From: Oxalobacteraceae sp. CFBP 8761
GTDB lineage: Bacteria > Pseudomonadota > Gammaproteobacteria > Burkholderiales > Burkholderiaceae_D
DNA: 64,000 nt
Direction of reading: 5' to 3'
Assembly: GCA_014841595.1 (NCBI GenBank)
Contig: JACYUE010000001.1
Location: 1,228,996 to 1,292,995, forward strand
The notes under the pieces were generated by a model, which had not been told where the DNA came from, searched no databases, and worked only from the letters and a program-made list of their open reading frames with translations. Positions 18,262-26,832 of the stretch are shown in pieces (position 1 is the stretch's first letter; every line of letters starts with the position of its first letter). Both the position numbers and the translations under genes were made by a program.

Positions 18262-18290
18262 ACCCTCCCCGCCACTCTGGCGGGGAGGGT
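18262..18290 (+). terminator. Perfect 13-bp stem-loop after the receptor gene
   Basis: ACCCTCCCCGCCA pairs fully with TGGCGGGGAGGGT around a CTC loop, 10 bp after the receptor stop. The following GTCTTCTTTC is only moderately T-rich, so it is likely a leaky terminator or 3'-end stabiliser that sets receptor mRNA above the enzyme genes. Confidence 0.6.
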
Positions 18291-18312
18291 GTCTTCTTTC
18301 CAGGATCACGCC

Positions 18313-21012
18313 ATGAACGACCGGATCAACACGATCTCGACGGCCGGCGGCGGCTGGCGCGCTCTGTGCGCCGGCCTGCTTCTTTTCTTTTGCGCAGGCC
18401 TTGCCCTGGCCAGCCCGTCCGACAAGCTCGTCATCGACGGGGGCTGGCGCTTCCACCTGCTGCCGGGCGACGCACGCGAAGCGGCGCATCCCGACCTCAT
18501 GCCATGGCGCGCGGCCACGGTGCCGGGCACCGTGCACACCGACCTGCTGGCCCACGGCCTGATCCCCGATCCGTATGTCGGCGCGCCCGAAGCGGGCCTT
18601 CAGTGGATCGGCTTGGCCGACTGGGAATACCGCACCGCCTTCGACGTGCCGCGCGCCGTGCTGCAACGCGCGCGCAGCGAGCTGGTGTTCGCCGGGCTCG
18701 ACACGTTCGCCGAGGTCTGGCTCAACGGCGTCAAGCTGCTCGACGCGAACAATGCGTTTCGCACCTGGCGCGTGCCAGTGGCGGGCCGGCTGCGCGAGCA
18801 CGGCAACATCCTGCGCGTCGTGTTCCGTTCACCGATCAATACGATGCTGCCGCAGGTCGCCGCGATGCCGCACAAGATCGCCGGCAACTACGCGTCGCCT
18901 TACGGCGATGAACCCAAGGATGTGCTGAGCGCGAACTTCGTGCGCAAACCCGGCTACCACTATGGCTGGGACTGGGGCCCGCGCTACGTCACGGCCGGCA
19001 TCGGCAAACCCGTCGTGCTGCAAAGCTGGGATGCTGTGCGCATCGACGACCTGCAACTGCGCCAGGACCGCGTCGACGCCGCGCGCGCCGATGTCGCCGC
19101 CATCGCTTCGCTCGACGTGCTGCACGCCGGGCGCTTCACGCTGCGCCTGTGGCAGACGGCGCCGGGCGGCCAGCGCACGCTTGCCGCAACGCGGCGCGTC
19201 GATCTGCGCGCCGGCGTCAACCGCATTGAACTGCCGGTGCGGATCGACGACCCGCAGCGCTGGTTCCCGAATGGCTATGGAAAACAGCCGCTGTACCGCT
19301 ACCAGCTTGAGGTCGGCCATGGCAACAATACGCTTGCGACGCACGCTGCCCGCACGGGCCTGCGCAGCGTCGAACTGCGGCGCGACCATGATGCCGCCGG
19401 CCAGGGCTTCTATTTCGTCATCAATGGCATTCCCGTGTTCGCCAAGGGCGCCAACACGATCCCGTTCGACATGTTCCAGCCGCGCGTGCGCCGCGAGGGG
19501 TTGCGGCGCGTGCTGCAGTCGGCCGCCGACGCCAACATGAACATGCTGCGCAGCTGGGGCGGCGGCTATTACGAGGACGAAGATTTCTATGATCTGGCCG
19601 ATGAACTGGGCCTGATGGTCTGGCAGGATTTCATGTTCGGCGGCGGGATGCAGCCGGCGTACGATCCGGCGTTTCGCGCGAACGTCGTCCACGAGGCGCG
19701 CGACCAGGTGCGGCGCCTGCGCAACCGTCCGAGCGTCGTGCTCTGGTGCGGTAACAACGAGCAGGAGATCGCCTGGAAAAACTGGGGTCACCGCAAGACG
19801 CTCGAGCGCGCCGATCCGGTGTTTGCCAGCCAGGTCTGGGACGGGTATGTCGCGCTGTTCGGTGTCGACCTGCGCCGCGTGGTGGCAGAAGAAGCCGGCG
19901 GCATCGGCTACTGGTCGAGCTCGCCCGGCAACGATTTGCAGGAAACCGCCAACACCCCAGGCAGTGGCGACATGCACTACTGGGAAGTGTGGGGCAATCC
20001 GGCGCATCCGGTCTCGAACTACCTCGACATCACGCCGCGCTTCATGTCCGAGTACGGGCTGCAGGCCTGGCCCGTGCAGCGCACGATCGACGCGTTCGCC
20101 ACGCGCGCCGAACAGGGCGTGGCCACGCCCGTCATCGAAGCGCATCAGAAATTCATGGCCGGCAAGGGCAATGAGCGCCTGATGAAGTACGTGCAGGAGC
20201 AGTTCGGCGAGCCGGTCGATTTCCCGGCGTTTGCCTATCTGAGCCAGGTGATGCAGGCCGACGGCATCGAGCTGGCCGCGCTGCACCATCGCCGCAGCCG
20301 CCCGCATACGATGGGTTCCCTGTACTGGCAGCTCAACGATGTGTGGCCGGGCGCGTCGTGGTCGAGCATCGACTGGTTCGGTCAGCTAAAAGCGCTGCAG
20401 TTTCATGCGCGCCGCTTCTTTGCGCCGGTCGCCGTCGCGGCATTGCGCGATGCCCGCGGCGCTACGCGCGTCAGCCTGCTCAACGACCGCACGCATGCCG
20501 TGCAGGGGACGCTCCGCACGCGCGTGATGTCGCTCGATGGAACCGTGCTGCGTGACACAAGCCAGACCATTGATATTGCGCCGCTGTCGGCGCGCGACGT
20601 GGGCGCGTATGCTGACGCCGACCTGCTGGCCGGCGCCGATCCGGCATCGACCGTTGCCGTGTTCACGCTGCAGGTGGAGGGCGAGCCGGCATCGACTGGC
20701 GTCGTCTACTTCGTGCCGGCGAAGGACGTCGCCTGGCGCGATCCCGGCCTGCACACGACCGTGCGCCGGGACGGTGACGGCTACCGCATCGAGATCACGG
20801 CAGCGACACTGGCACGCGGCGTCTGGCTCGATGCCGGCGACGTCGATGCGCAGTTCCACGACAATGCCCTGACCGTGCTGCCGGGTGAACCCGTCACCGT
20901 GCACGTAACGTCCACCGCCAGCGACAGCGTGCTGCGCGCCGCCCTCCATGCCCGTTCGCTGCGTGATGCCATGCGCGCGACCAACCCAACTTCCTGGAAG
21001 ATCACCCCATGA
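18313..21012 (+). CDS. Beta-mannosidase, glycoside hydrolase family 2
   Basis: 899 residues with a signal peptide (hydrophobic segment ALCAGLLLFFCAGLALA), so periplasmic or secreted. GH2 layout: jelly-roll sugar-binding domain (GGWRFHLLPGDARE ... VPGTVHTDLLAHGLI), Ig-like domain, then TIM barrel. WCGNNEQEIAW supplies the acid/base Glu (about 483) and RFMSEYGLQAW the nucleophile Glu (about 580). GWDWGPRYVTAGI and GSLYWQLNDVWPGASWSSID are typical of beta-mannosidases rather than beta-galactosidases. It would remove the beta-linked core mannose of N-glycans or mannan ends. Its stop overlaps the next start (ATGA). Confidence 0.9.
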   Translation: MNDRINTISTAGGGWRALCAGLLLFFCAGLALASPSDKLVIDGGWRFHLLPGDAREAAHPDLMPWRAATVPGTVHTDLLAHGLIPDPYVGAPEAGLQWIGLADWEYRTAFDVPRAVLQRARSELVFAGLDTFAEVWLNGVKLLDANNAFRTWRVPVAGRLREHGNILRVVFRSPINTMLPQVAAMPHKIAGNYASPYGDEPKDVLSANFVRKPGYHYGWDWGPRYVTAGIGKPVVLQSWDAVRIDDLQLRQDRVDAARADVAAIASLDVLHAGRFTLRLWQTAPGGQRTLAATRRVDLRAGVNRIELPVRIDDPQRWFPNGYGKQPLYRYQLEVGHGNNTLATHAARTGLRSVELRRDHDAAGQGFYFVINGIPVFAKGANTIPFDMFQPRVRREGLRRVLQSAADANMNMLRSWGGGYYEDEDFYDLADELGLMVWQDFMFGGGMQPAYDPAFRANVVHEARDQVRRLRNRPSVVLWCGNNEQEIAWKNWGHRKTLERADPVFASQVWDGYVALFGVDLRRVVAEEAGGIGYWSSSPGNDLQETANTPGSGDMHYWEVWGNPAHPVSNYLDITPRFMSEYGLQAWPVQRTIDAFATRAEQGVATPVIEAHQKFMAGKGNERLMKYVQEQFGEPVDFPAFAYLSQVMQADGIELAALHHRRSRPHTMGSLYWQLNDVWPGASWSSIDWFGQLKALQFHARRFFAPVAVAALRDARGATRVSLLNDRTHAVQGTLRTRVMSLDGTVLRDTSQTIDIAPLSARDVGAYADADLLAGADPASTVAVFTLQVEGEPASTGVVYFVPAKDVAWRDPGLHTTVRRDGDGYRIEITAATLARGVWLDAGDVDAQFHDNALTVLPGEPVTVHVTSTASDSVLRAALHARSLRDAMRATNPTSWKITP

Positions 21013-24000
21013 ACAAGACCCATATCATCGGCGCCGCCGTGGCCATGCTGCTGGCCAGCATGGCCAATGCCGCCGACCCCCGCACTGCAACCGGTTTTGC
21101 CACGTCGTTCGAAGCGAACGAACCCGTTCCTGCCACCGGCATGGGCGAAGGCATCCGGGTCACGCCGGGTAGTGGCCCCGACAAGCCGTATGCGGCCAAG
21201 GCGAAGACCGGCTACACCGGTTTGCGCGCGCTGCAATATCGCGCGGACGGCAAGGGCGGGCGCTTGCCGCTGTTCGCGGTCGATCTGGCGATCACCGCCG
21301 ACACGGTCCTGTCATGGAAGGTGCTGCCCGAGATCGTCGATGGCGACATCGCCACCTCGACCGGCGTGGCGCTGGACCTGGTGCTGGACGACGGCCGCCG
21401 CATCTCGAGCCTGGACCTGCGCGACAACCACGGTGTGCGCATCGACGCGGCGGCGCAGGCCAGGTCGAACACGCTGTATCCGCAGCAGTGGGCGCACAAG
21501 TCGGTGCGCCTGGGCAGCCTGGCGGGGCGACGTATCAAGTCAATTGAGCTGGCGCTGCAGCCTACTACCGCCGCCGGCGCCAGCGGCTGGCTCGATGATA
21601 TCGTCATCGGCGAGCAGGTCCAGGGCGGCATCAAGCGATTGACCGACCACGTGCTGACGACGCGCGGCACGCAAGCCAACGGCACCTTCTCGCGCGGGAA
21701 CAATATCCCGGCCACGGCGATGCCGCACGGTTTCAACTTCTGGACGCCGGCCACCGACGCCAGCACCCTGAGCTGGCTGTATCGCTGGAACGAGCAGAAC
21801 GACGAGAACAACCGGCCGCGCCTGCAGGCGCTGTCGCTGAGCCACCAGCCAAGCCCCTGGATGGGCGACCGCCAGACCTTCCAGATCATGCCGTCGAACG
21901 CGACCGGCCAGCCCGATCCCGACCGCAAGCGCCGCGCACTGTCGTTCTCGCACGAGAACGAAGTCGCGCGTGCGCACACGTACCGCGTGGACTTCGACAA
22001 CGGCATCCGCGCCGAGATCGCACCGAGCGAGCGGGCGGCGATCTTCCGCTTCCGCTTCCCGCAAGGGGGCGACGCCAACCTGCTGTTCGATAACGTCGAT
22101 GCACGCGGCGGCCTGCGCCTGGACGCGGCCACGCAGACGCTGCGCGGCTACACCGACACGCGCAGCGGCCTGTCGAACGGCGCGACACGCATGTTCGTGT
22201 TCGCCCGTTTCGACCAGCGCTGGCAGGCCAGCGGCCCACTGGAGACGGGCCGCCCGACCGGCTACATCAAGTTCAACGCCGACGGCGGCGAAGTGCGCAT
22301 GCGCATCGCGACCTCGCTGATCTCGGTCGAGCAGGCGCAGAAAAACCTCGCGCTGGAAATCGGCGACGCCGGTTTCCACACCGTTCGCGAGCGCGCGCAG
22401 GCGGCGTGGGACAAGGAACTGGGCCGTGTAAAGGTGGACGGCGCCAGCGACGACCAGCTGACGACGGTCTACTCGAACCTGTACCGCCTGTTCCTGTACC
22501 CGAACGTCGGCCACGAAAACGTCGGCAGCGCGCAGCAGCCCGATTGGCGCCACGCCGACCAGAGCGGCTGGTCGCAGGCCAAGACCGGGGGCGACGATGA
22601 CAAGACCTCGGCGCCCGTCGTCGCCGGCAAGGTGTATGTCAACAACGGCTTCTGGGATACCTTCCGCACCACCTGGCCGGCGTACGCGCTGCTGGCGCCG
22701 ACCCGCGCCGGCGAGATGGTCGACGGCTTCCTGCAGCAGTACCGCGACGGCGGTTGGGTGGCGCGCTGGTCGTCGCCGGGCTACGCGGACCTGATGGTCG
22801 GCACCAGTTCCGACGTCGCTTTCGCCGATGCGTGGCTCAAGGGCGTGCGCGGCTTCGATGCGCATCAGGCGTATGAGGCGGCGCTGAAGAACGCGACCGT
22901 CGTGCCGCCCGTGTCGAACGTCGGGCGCAAGGGCCTGGGCAAGTCGATGTATCGCGGCTATGCCGATGCGTCGGTCCATGAAGGCATGTCGTGGACGCTC
23001 GAAGGTGCACTGAACGACTTCGGCCTGGCGCAGATGGCCACCGCGCTGGCCAGTGGGGAGGGCGACACGTCGCGCGGTCGCCGCTACCGCGAAGAAGCCG
23101 CGTACTTCGGTGCCCGCGCCACCGACTACGTCCACCTGTACGACCCGGCCACGGGGTTCTTCCGCGGCCGCGACGCCAAGGGCGCTTGGCGCGAACCGGC
23201 CAAGGCGTTCGACCCGCGCCGCTGGGGTGGCGACTACACGGAAGCGAATGCCTGGAACTTCGCGTTCACCGTGCCGCACGACGCCGAAGGATTGGCCAGC
23301 CTGATGGGCGGGCGCGCGGCGCTGGGCAAGCGCCTCGACACCTTCTTCGCCACGCCCGAAACGGCGCAGGCAGCGTTCTCGGGCAGCTACCGCCAGGTGA
23401 TCCACGAAATGACCGAAGCGCGCGACGTGCGCATGGGGATGTACGCCCACAGCAACCAGCCGTCGCACCACATTCCATGGATGTACGCGGCCGCCGGCCA
23501 GCCGGCCAAGACGCAGAAGATCACGCGCGACATCCTGGCGCGCCTGTACCTGGGCAGCGAGATCGGGCAAGGCTATGCGGGGGACGAGGACAATGGCGAG
23601 ATGTCGGCCTGGTACACCTTCGCGATGATGGGCCTGTATCCGCTGCGGATGGGGTCCCCGGAATACGTAATCGGCTCGCCGGCGTTCGCGCGCACCGACG
23701 TGCGCCTGGAAAATGGCCGCACGCTGTCCGTGATCGCGCATAACAACAGCACGGAGAACGTCTACGTGCAGTCGCTTAACGTCAACGGCAAGCCGTGGAC
23801 CAAACCATGGATCCGCCACGACGACATCGCCGGCGGCGCGACGCTGGAATTCACGATGGGCAGCACGCCATCGACCTGGGGCACCGGCGCTGGCGCCTTG
23901 CCGGCGTCGCTGACGCCAGCCGGCAAACGGCCTGCAGGCCTGGTCGACCGCAGCAAGGGCGCCACGTTGACCCTAGACAGCAAGCGTGCCCCGGCACCGC

Positions 24001-24326
24001 TGACCGATGACGACGCGGCGACGGCCGTGGAGGTACCGGCAGCAGCCAACCTCGGTATCACGCTCGCAAAGAGCGCGCGCATCAGCCACTACACGCTCAC
24101 CGGCGGCAAGGCGCCGCTGGGCAAGGTGTCGTGGACGCTGGAAGGGCGCGACGCCAAGGGCGGCTGGGTCGCACTCGACACGCGCGAGAATGAAGTCTTT
24201 GCCTGGGAGCGTCAGCTGCGCCCGTTCGGCATCGCCAAGCCGGGCGTGTACAAGGCGTACCGTTTGCGCTTTGCACAAGAAGCGGCGTTCGAGCTGGCCG
24301 AAGTGGAGCTGCTCGAGGCACGGTAA
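21009..24326 (+). CDS. GH92 alpha-mannosidase with C-terminal discoidin-like domain
   Basis: 1105 residues with a signal peptide (MNKTHIIGAAVAMLLASMAN, then A). Family 92 features: an N-terminal beta-sandwich domain (GNNIPATAMPHGFNFWTPAT), the catalytic helical barrel with SVHEGMSWTLEGALNDFG (His657, Glu658), SNQPSHHIPWMYAAAGQPAKT, and GDEDNGEMSAWYTFAMMG (Asp859/861 region, where the family's base lies). About 170 C-terminal residues (after LDSKRAPAPLTDDDA) look like an F5/8 (NPCBM-like) carbohydrate-binding sandwich. GH92 enzymes are calcium-dependent exo-alpha-mannosidases. The 4-bp overlap with the beta-mannosidase implies translational coupling. Confidence 0.9.
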   Translation: MNKTHIIGAAVAMLLASMANAADPRTATGFATSFEANEPVPATGMGEGIRVTPGSGPDKPYAAKAKTGYTGLRALQYRADGKGGRLPLFAVDLAITADTVLSWKVLPEIVDGDIATSTGVALDLVLDDGRRISSLDLRDNHGVRIDAAAQARSNTLYPQQWAHKSVRLGSLAGRRIKSIELALQPTTAAGASGWLDDIVIGEQVQGGIKRLTDHVLTTRGTQANGTFSRGNNIPATAMPHGFNFWTPATDASTLSWLYRWNEQNDENNRPRLQALSLSHQPSPWMGDRQTFQIMPSNATGQPDPDRKRRALSFSHENEVARAHTYRVDFDNGIRAEIAPSERAAIFRFRFPQGGDANLLFDNVDARGGLRLDAATQTLRGYTDTRSGLSNGATRMFVFARFDQRWQASGPLETGRPTGYIKFNADGGEVRMRIATSLISVEQAQKNLALEIGDAGFHTVRERAQAAWDKELGRVKVDGASDDQLTTVYSNLYRLFLYPNVGHENVGSAQQPDWRHADQSGWSQAKTGGDDDKTSAPVVAGKVYVNNGFWDTFRTTWPAYALLAPTRAGEMVDGFLQQYRDGGWVARWSSPGYADLMVGTSSDVAFADAWLKGVRGFDAHQAYEAALKNATVVPPVSNVGRKGLGKSMYRGYADASVHEGMSWTLEGALNDFGLAQMATALASGEGDTSRGRRYREEAAYFGARATDYVHLYDPATGFFRGRDAKGAWREPAKAFDPRRWGGDYTEANAWNFAFTVPHDAEGLASLMGGRAALGKRLDTFFATPETAQAAFSGSYRQVIHEMTEARDVRMGMYAHSNQPSHHIPWMYAAAGQPAKTQKITRDILARLYLGSEIGQGYAGDEDNGEMSAWYTFAMMGLYPLRMGSPEYVIGSPAFARTDVRLENGRTLSVIAHNNSTENVYVQSLNVNGKPWTKPWIRHDDIAGGATLEFTMGSTPSTWGTGAGALPASLTPAGKRPAGLVDRSKGATLTLDSKRAPAPLTDDDAATAVEVPAAANLGITLAKSARISHYTLTGGKAPLGKVSWTLEGRDAKGGWVALDTRENEVFAWERQLRPFGIAKPGVYKAYRLRFAQEAAFELAEVELLEAR

Positions 24327-24351
24327 ACACACTGCACTCTGGGGCGCTGCT

Positions 24352-24364
24352 TGTTTACTAAAAC
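24352..24364. promoter_or_regulatory. LacI-type operator 3 (lacI promoter, upstream site)
   Basis: TGTTTACTAAAAC has the same core as the receptor operators. It lies 33 bp upstream of the lacI -35 box, the same offset as operator 1 has to the receptor promoter (32 bp). Confidence 0.65.
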
Positions 24365-24375
24365 GCGATAAAACA

Positions 24376-24395
24376 CGGGCAGTTCAGTCTGCCCG
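24376..24395 (+). other. Hairpin between GH92 gene and lacI
   Basis: CGGGCAG and CTGCCCG form a 7-bp stem with a 6-nt loop. There is no T-run, so termination is uncertain. It sits just before the lacI -35 box. Confidence 0.4.
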
Positions 24396-24397
24396 CG

Positions 24398-24427
24398 TTG
24401 ACGCCTCGGAGGAGCGGCTGTTATAAA
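24398..24427 (+). promoter_or_regulatory. Candidate sigma-70 promoter of lacI
   Basis: TTGACG and TATAAA with an 18-bp spacer. Start point near 24434. It is flanked by operators 3 and 4 in the same order and almost the same distances as the receptor promoter. Confidence 0.65.
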
Positions 24428-24488
24428 ACACACTTGAAAAACGCTCACCGGATGCTTTTTCGGACGACGCAAAAAACGCCCACAGAGG

Positions 24489-24501
24489 CGTTTATTAAAC
24501 C
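24489..24501. promoter_or_regulatory. LacI-type operator 4 (lacI promoter, downstream site)
   Basis: CGTTTATTAAACC matches CGTTTAnTAAACG except the last base. Its centre lies 137 bp from operator 3, about 13 helical turns. It ends just ahead of the lacI translation start region, consistent with autoregulation. Confidence 0.7.
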
Positions 24502-24519
24502 AACGATTGGAGACCGATC

Positions 24520-24564
24520 ATGTCCATGATCACGATGCCCGGCATGCCGGCGATGCGGCCGTGA
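24520..24564 (+). CDS. Possible 14-codon methionine-rich leader ORF upstream of lacI
   Basis: An ATG at 24520 follows a good Shine-Dalgarno (TTGGAGA) and opens a frame MSMITMPGMPAMRP, five Met in 14 residues. Its stop TGA overlaps the preferred lacI start GTG as GTGA. It may serve to couple translation to lacI. It could also be chance, or mark a single-base error that split the true lacI N-terminus. Confidence 0.35.
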   Translation: MSMITMPGMPAMRP

Positions 24565-25592
24565 CCCAGGTCACGCTGCGCCACATCGCCAGCGCCACCG
24601 GGCTGTCCATTGGCACCGTCTCGCGCGCGCTGAAGAACCAGGGCGGCATGACGGAGGCCACGCGCACGGCCGTGCGCGATGCGGCGCTGCGGCTGGGTTA
24701 CGACTTTTCGCTGCTCAAGAAAGGCCGGATCCGCCGCATCGCGTTCCTGCTGCACAGCCAGCACAACACCCTCACGTCCAGCCCCTTCTTCACGCCCGTG
24801 CTGCACGGGGCCGAAGAAGCGTGCCGGCGCGAGGGGATCGCGCTGTCGCTGATCGTCGTCGGACCGGCCGAACCGGTGCTGGAACAGATCCGCCTGCACC
24901 AGCCCGACGCGATCCTGTGCGCCGGCTTTTTTGAGCCGGAAATCCTCACCGCCCTGCAGCAGACCGGCAAGCCGATGGTGCTGGTCGACATGCACCGGCG
25001 CGGTTTCACGTCGATCAACCCGGACAATATCAGCGGCGGCTACCTCGCCACGCAGCACCTGCTGCGCGTCGGGCGCAAGCGCATCGCGATGCTGTCGGGG
25101 TCCCTGGCCCACTACAGCATCGGGCAGCGCAACCGCGGCTTTCGCCAGGCGCTGTTCGACGCGAAGATGCATGCCGATCCGAACCTCGAAGTGAGCGTGC
25201 CCACCATGGGTGAGGGTGACGACGGCGTCATCGAGGCGATGCGCAGCCTGCTGGCGCTGCCGAAGCGGCCCGACGCACTGTTCTGCTACAACGACAGCAC
25301 GGCGCTGGTCGCGATGAAGTACTGCCTGGGCGAGGGGCTCAAGATTCCCTACGACCTCGCCATCGTCGGCTTCGACGACATCGCCGCGGCGGCTGCCGCC
25401 ATCCCGCCACTGAGCACTGTGCGCGTGGACAAGGAAGCGCTGGGTCGCGCCGGCGTTGATGCGCTGCTCGCCAAGCCCGAGCTTCAACAAACTAACCTGC
25501 AACAGCCCGGCCTCCAGCAGAGCGACGTGGACGCCACCCAGATAACCCTGCCAGTCGAGATGATCGTGCGCGAGAGCAGCTACGACGACTAG
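24561..25592 (+). CDS. LacI-family transcriptional regulator of the mannoside locus
   Basis: 343 residues from GTG 24561. The DNA-binding headpiece QVTLRHIASATGLSIGTVSR sits at the very N-terminus, as is normal for LacI proteins. Next come the hinge region and the periplasmic-binding-like effector domain (RIRRIAFLLHSQHNTL, RPDALFCYNDSTALVAMKYC, IPYDLAIVGFDDI). A TTG at 24507 is in frame but adds residues not seen in the family; GTG is preferred, perhaps coupled to the short upstream ORF. The tail has a Gln/Leu-rich repeat (LQQTNLQQPGLQQ). Likely target: the four CGTTTAnTAAACG sites. Likely inducer: mannose or a manno-oligosaccharide, by context only. Confidence 0.88.
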   Translation: MTQVTLRHIASATGLSIGTVSRALKNQGGMTEATRTAVRDAALRLGYDFSLLKKGRIRRIAFLLHSQHNTLTSSPFFTPVLHGAEEACRREGIALSLIVVGPAEPVLEQIRLHQPDAILCAGFFEPEILTALQQTGKPMVLVDMHRRGFTSINPDNISGGYLATQHLLRVGRKRIAMLSGSLAHYSIGQRNRGFRQALFDAKMHADPNLEVSVPTMGEGDDGVIEAMRSLLALPKRPDALFCYNDSTALVAMKYCLGEGLKIPYDLAIVGFDDIAAAAAAIPPLSTVRVDKEALGRAGVDALLAKPELQQTNLQQPGLQQSDVDATQITLPVEMIVRESSYDD

Positions 25593-25614
25593 CGAACAAC
25601 CACCATCCCCCACC

Positions 25615-26832
25615 ATGACCACGTTCCCGAACTTTCGCAGCCCGGACCTGCTGCTCGACCACGCACGCCACACGATGCGCTTCTACCACCCGCGCGCGAT
25701 CGATCCCGCCGGCGGCATGTTCCATTATTTCAAGGATGACGGCGCCGTCTACGACCCGCGCCACCGGCACCTGGTGAGCAGCACGCGCTTCGTGTTCACC
25801 TACGCGATGGCGTACCGCCAGTTCGGCGATCCGGCCTACCTGGACGGCCTGCAGCACGCGGTGCGCTTCCTGCGCGACGCGCACCGCGCACCGGACGGCA
25901 GCGGCTACGCCTGGATGCTGGACGGGCGCGACGTCGAAGACGGCACCCAGCATGCCTATGGCCAGGCCTTCGTGCTGCTGGCGTATTCGCACGCGACGAT
26001 GGCCGGGCTGGAAGAGACGCGCGCCTGGATCGGCGAGACGTTCGAGCTGATGGAAGCGCGCTTCTGGAGCGCGGCCGATGGCCTGTACGCCGACGAGGCA
26101 AGCCAGGACTGGAGCACGCTGTCGACGTACCGCGGCCAGAACGCCAACATGCATGCGGTCGAAGCGCTGCTGGCGGCGCATCAGGCCACGGGCGAAGCGC
26201 GCTACCTCGAGCGCGCCTATCTGGTGGCCAGCAACATCACGCAGCGCCAGGCCGCGCGCTGCGGTGGCCTGATCTGGGAACACTACGACGAAGCGTGGCA
26301 GCCGGACTGGAAGTTCAACATCGACGACCCGGAAAACCTGTTCCGCCCGTGGGGCTACCAGCCAGGCCACTTCACCGAATGGGCCAAGCTGCTGGTGCAG
26401 CTCGAAGCGCGCGCCCCGGGCGTTCTGACGGATGATCTGAGCTGGCTGCTGCCAACCGCCGAGCGCCTGTTCAAGGTGGCGGTGGAGAAGGGCTGGGACA
26501 ACGAATTCGGCGGCGTCGCGTATTCGCTCGCGCCCGACCTGACCGTCTGCGACAGCCACAAGTACTTCTGGGTGCAGGCCGAAAGCGCCGCCGCAGCGGC
26601 GCTCTTGGGCACGCGCACCGGCAACGACGCCTACTGGACCTGGTACGAACGACTGTGGCAATACAGCTGGAGCCACTTCGTCGACCACGAGCACGGCGCC
26701 TGGTACCGCATCCTCGACCGCGAGAACCGCAAGCTCAGTGACGAGAAAAGCCCGGCCGGCAAGGTCGATTACCACACGATGGGCGCGGTCTACGACATCG
26801 TCGCCGCGATGAAAGGACCCCGCCATGGTTGA
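25615..26832 (+). CDS. AGE-family sugar isomerase, probable D-mannose isomerase
   Basis: 405 residues of the N-acylglucosamine 2-epimerase / YihS (alpha6/alpha6 barrel) superfamily, with no signal peptide, so cytosolic. Seen: STRFVFTYAMAYRQFG, HAYGQAFVLLAYSHATMAG, RGQNANMHAVEALLAAHQAT, FRPWGYQPGHFTEWAKLLV and SHKYFWVQAESAAAAALL, which hold the His/Glu/Trp residues typical of the active site. The family includes mannose-fructose isomerases and N-acetylglucosamine epimerases. The surrounding mannosidases and the next gene, a fructokinase-like PfkB protein, make conversion of mannose to fructose the best reading. Its stop overlaps the kinase start by 8 bp. Confidence 0.85.
   Translation: MTTFPNFRSPDLLLDHARHTMRFYHPRAIDPAGGMFHYFKDDGAVYDPRHRHLVSSTRFVFTYAMAYRQFGDPAYLDGLQHAVRFLRDAHRAPDGSGYAWMLDGRDVEDGTQHAYGQAFVLLAYSHATMAGLEETRAWIGETFELMEARFWSAADGLYADEASQDWSTLSTYRGQNANMHAVEALLAAHQATGEARYLERAYLVASNITQRQAARCGGLIWEHYDEAWQPDWKFNIDDPENLFRPWGYQPGHFTEWAKLLVQLEARAPGVLTDDLSWLLPTAERLFKVAVEKGWDNEFGGVAYSLAPDLTVCDSHKYFWVQAESAAAAALLGTRTGNDAYWTWYERLWQYSWSHFVDHEHGAWYRILDRENRKLSDEKSPAGKVDYHTMGAVYDIVAAMKGPRHG

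Noticed and set aside
24507..24560. LacI translation from TTG at 24507
   Set aside because: It would add 18 residues (His/Asp-rich) before the HTH, unlike the family. GTG 24561 puts the HTH at residue 2 and is preferred, although without a strong ribosome-binding site.
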